NCBI RefSeq assembly: GCF_963678635.1
Contig: NC_087070.1
Coordinates: 33,617,955 to 33,681,954 of the forward strand
DNA length: 64,000 bases
DNA from: Symsagittifera roscoffensis
Lineage: Eukaryota > Xenacoelomorpha > Acoela > Convolutidae
Direction of reading: 5' to 3'
The notes under the pieces are model-generated. The model was not told the origin of the DNA and ran no database searches. It was given only the letters and a program-made list of their open reading frames with translations. The position numbers and the translations under genes were made by a program. The number at the start of each line of letters is the position of its first letter. Within the stretch, counting starts at the first letter, position 1. Below, piece by piece: positions 61,193 through 64,000 of this stretch.

Positions 61193-64000
61193 ATGAGCGC
61201 TGTTGCAACATTCAAGCATAAAACATTTGTTTTAACACTAAAAACTCAAAATCAAAGCTCACGTTACAAAAAAAATAGCCGGTTGCTGAGAAATTTTTTT
61301 CGACCACAAAAATTTCTTTTTACTTATTGAGACATGAACAAAAATTAGGAGAGCATTTGAAAAAGTATATCCAAAATTTTTCAAATTTTTTGGTAGAGAA
61401 CGCGAAATCAGTCAGATGATGACATACAAGAATCAAATCGTTATAGCAAAAAAAAGGATGAAAAACGTAGAGAAAATTCATAAGCTACAACTAATAGAGC
61501 TGTGATCCTAAGATCACTCGCACCACTAAGTGCTTTCTTTGAAGAACCCAAAGTGACAAAAAGACACCACAAAATTCCATTTTTCCCAGGATTGGCACGT
61601 TTTAAAACACGCGGTGTTTTAAAGCCGTTCTAAAACACTGTTTCGAAACAGTTTTGACAAAGGCCATTTTTGCTATATGTCTCAAAACATCAGGACGGTA
61701 ACATCTTCCAACAGGTTTTTGAAAACATCCCTAAAGTCCGAAATGAATGTTTCATTATTCAGCGTACAAAAAGTTCCCTGAAGGAAAACTGCTAAAGTTT
61801 TTAAACGTATAGAATACTTTTATACGTTTTTAACCAACCCTGTTTTTCCACACCACACACCCGTAGGTTTCCAAAAAAAAAACAGACCATATTATTGGAA
61901 AGTACTTTTTTAGTTGATATCAAAAAAAACTTGGCCGGAACAACAATCTGTGCAACTTTCAGAACTACTAATTTTAACCGAAATTCAATTATGTTTAGTT
62001 ATATGTTTTAGATTGCCTCAACAGAGTATGTCTCTCAATCCTAATTTACTACGGAAACAGGGAAATCTGGGGGGGGGGGACGAGTTTGGTAGATTGGCAC
62101 TCTCCCCCACCAGTCTAGTAGGACTTTAAACGCACATTTTTTAAAAGTACTGTTTGGCCAAGATAGCATTTCAATGAACAAGCGCAAATCATGGTCAGCC
62201 TCAAAGCATCAAATACTAATAAAGTGAAAAGTGGATACCCTAAGTAGCCATTTCGTCACAGCTTCCTGATCCTGCTGATACGGGATTAGTTAAACCGCAA
62301 CTCGAGGATTACAAAACTATTTCGGGCCAACATTGCGGTTTTACGGCCAGACAACTAAGACGTTTTCGATTTCAAAAGAATCCAAAGTGGTTTTGATTTT
62401 AACAGAATCCAGCGGCTGCTTTAAAAAGACAAGAAATGACTCAAACGCTGATTCAACGATTGCCGAAGCGCTACGTCATTTGCAACTTGAAACATTTTTG
62501 TAACTCTTGCATAGTTATTATAAACAGTTAAGGTTTTTCGGCTAGTTTGCATGTAGCTGTTTTGCTGGTTTCCTTACCGATTGCTGAACAGGTATCAAAT
62601 TCAGACTGAGATTTCATAGTCCCGACTAATTTTTACAATCCCGCAACATGTCAGCCGCAGCCAGTGAAATGGGTCAACATAATCTGAAACAAAATCGTGA
62701 TCACGCCGCAAATATGTCTATCATTTTATAACACAGATGCGGCAAATGATCTTGATTTGTTAAAAATTAAAATTCCTCGGCCGAAAAAAAGCTCAATATG
62801 TGAACAATCTGCCCTCTTAAAAACCAAATGAACTATCTCCTCTCCATTTGATTTAAGGGGGAGATAGTTGACTTGGTCCGATTGTTTTTCTCACGTAAGT
62901 TGAGCAAAAAAAAGCATTTTAATTATTCCAAAATTAAGTGTTGGGAAAAAAGAGACATACTCACTCGTGCGCTCAAGTTCCAATGCAAGTCTTCAGTGGG
63001 CAAATGAACTGAAATCTGGCGTGCAAAAGTACCTTCTGGCCGACAGAGAACAAAGACGAAAGCAGCACATGGATGAAGCTGAAAACTATCAATTCAAACC
63101 ACTTCACATCAGTTTAAACCTCTGTAACTAAATATGCAAACAAACTGAATTCAAGCTTGAGCAATCAGTTTTTTATACAGGACTGACTTAATCTGTTAAT
63201 CCTACTAATAGCGTTTTAGTAAAGATTTGAAAGTTTTATGAGAAATGTGAATGGAAAGTTCTATGATAAATGGGAAAATGGTTATAGATCAACTGTATTG
63301 AAAAGGTTTGTACTCAGTTGTCACCGTGAAACAAATTGTAGGCGAAGAATTTTTTGGTTTAATTTGTTCCTTTTTTTATACAAAGTGCAGTTTTACGTAG
63401 CAATATACGCAAAACAAAAAATAAGACAAAATTTTCGCAAACCAAACTAATTATTTCCACTAATGGGCTTGAGAAATGACATGCAGAAAGTTAGAAGAAA
63501 GCTAAACCTTCAAAACGAGCCCCTATTTTGGAACTAAACCCAAAAAAGTAACCAACGATCGATAGACCAAAAAAGCAAGAAAAAACTAAGCCGTTGTGAT
63601 CTCATGCATGTGCTTTATTTCTGCCCCAGATGCGCTAGATGACAAGTTGCACACGAGCTTCAAGTCAATTGCGGTACAATGCAAATATGGTGTGACAAAC
63701 AAGCAGAAAAAAGTTGAAACGAAAGCCAAAAAAATTGAAAATGTCGATTATAATTAAGACAAGTAAAATTATGTTTTGAAATCATGATAACTAAGACAAT
63801 TGAAATGTCAACTTGCATCGAAACAACATACCTACAAAGCTGAAAACTTTTTAGTAGGTACACATTGAGCCCAAAAAAATGTTTTCATAGAAAAAAGTTT
63901 AACTACATCAAAAAGCTCATAAGCATATGAAAATTGTTTTGCTCGTCAAATGACGCAATAAAAGAGCCCTAATTTGATTAGATATAAACCAAAAAAATTA
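61193..64000. other. Noncoding flank after the satellite
   Basis: No supported gene; frames are short and without recognisable content. Two adjacent perfect palindromes lie at 61,601-61,623 (TTTAAAACAC stem) and 61,638-61,651 (CTGTTTCGAAACAG). A run of about 11 G lies near 62,069-62,079. Confidence 0.5.

Overview
The window is AT-rich animal (metazoan) DNA, almost entirely made of mobile and repetitive sequence. Supporting signs are a short GT-AG intron with a TACTAAC-like branch site, Ty3/gypsy-like and BEL/Pao retroelements, MITE-like foldbacks, long microsatellites and one candidate spliced gene for a secreted protein. The species cannot be named from the sequence. No rRNA, tRNA or CRISPR array was recognised.

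Region 1 (1 to about 18.4 kb, + strand) is a large, nearly intact retrovirus-like Ty3/gypsy element. An AUG-free leader with repeated hairpins precedes a basic accessory ORF. Next come gag and pol (CCHC knuckle, protease, RT, RNase H, HHCC/DDE integrase, GPY/F module), with the capsid domain split by one +1 frame change. Two tiny hydrophobic ORFs and a 377-residue reading frame with no ATG follow, then an envelope-like glycoprotein of 872 residues and a 601-residue protein of unknown function. The downstream ORFs are chained by short overlaps (ATGA, 13 nt, ATGA). A 79-bp intron with strong splice signals begins three bases after the last stop codon. The LTRs were not identified; the 5' LTR probably lies outside the window.

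Region 2 (about 18.4 to 25.7 kb) holds noncoding sequence and a decayed BEL/Pao retrotransposon on the minus strand (gag, zinc fingers, RT with YMDD, RNase H connection; integrase not seen). It also has a 240-bp MITE with an 8-bp, hAT-like target duplication.

Region 3 (25,785-46,010) is the most unusual object: a 20.2-kb element that is almost wholly one imperfect palindrome. Its ends are a 17-bp perfect terminal inverted repeat (AGTAGTATTGTATCGTG) flanked by a 6-bp direct repeat, ATCTCC. Each arm carries the same ordered series: terminal block, TTAC/GTAA tracts, GATG/CATC tracts, unique-looking DNA and GC-cored tandem repeats. A 325-bp palindromic MITE sits at the apex. No convincing gene is present, so it looks like a giant non-autonomous foldback transposon.

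Region 4 (46-64 kb) has noncoding DNA and two candidate exons of a secreted-protein gene (48,506-48,911 and 49,031-49,138). Two small foldback elements and a 10.1-kb array of a 59-bp satellite with higher-order duplications follow, then noncoding flank. If the exon model is right, the foldbacks and perhaps the satellite lie in an intron.
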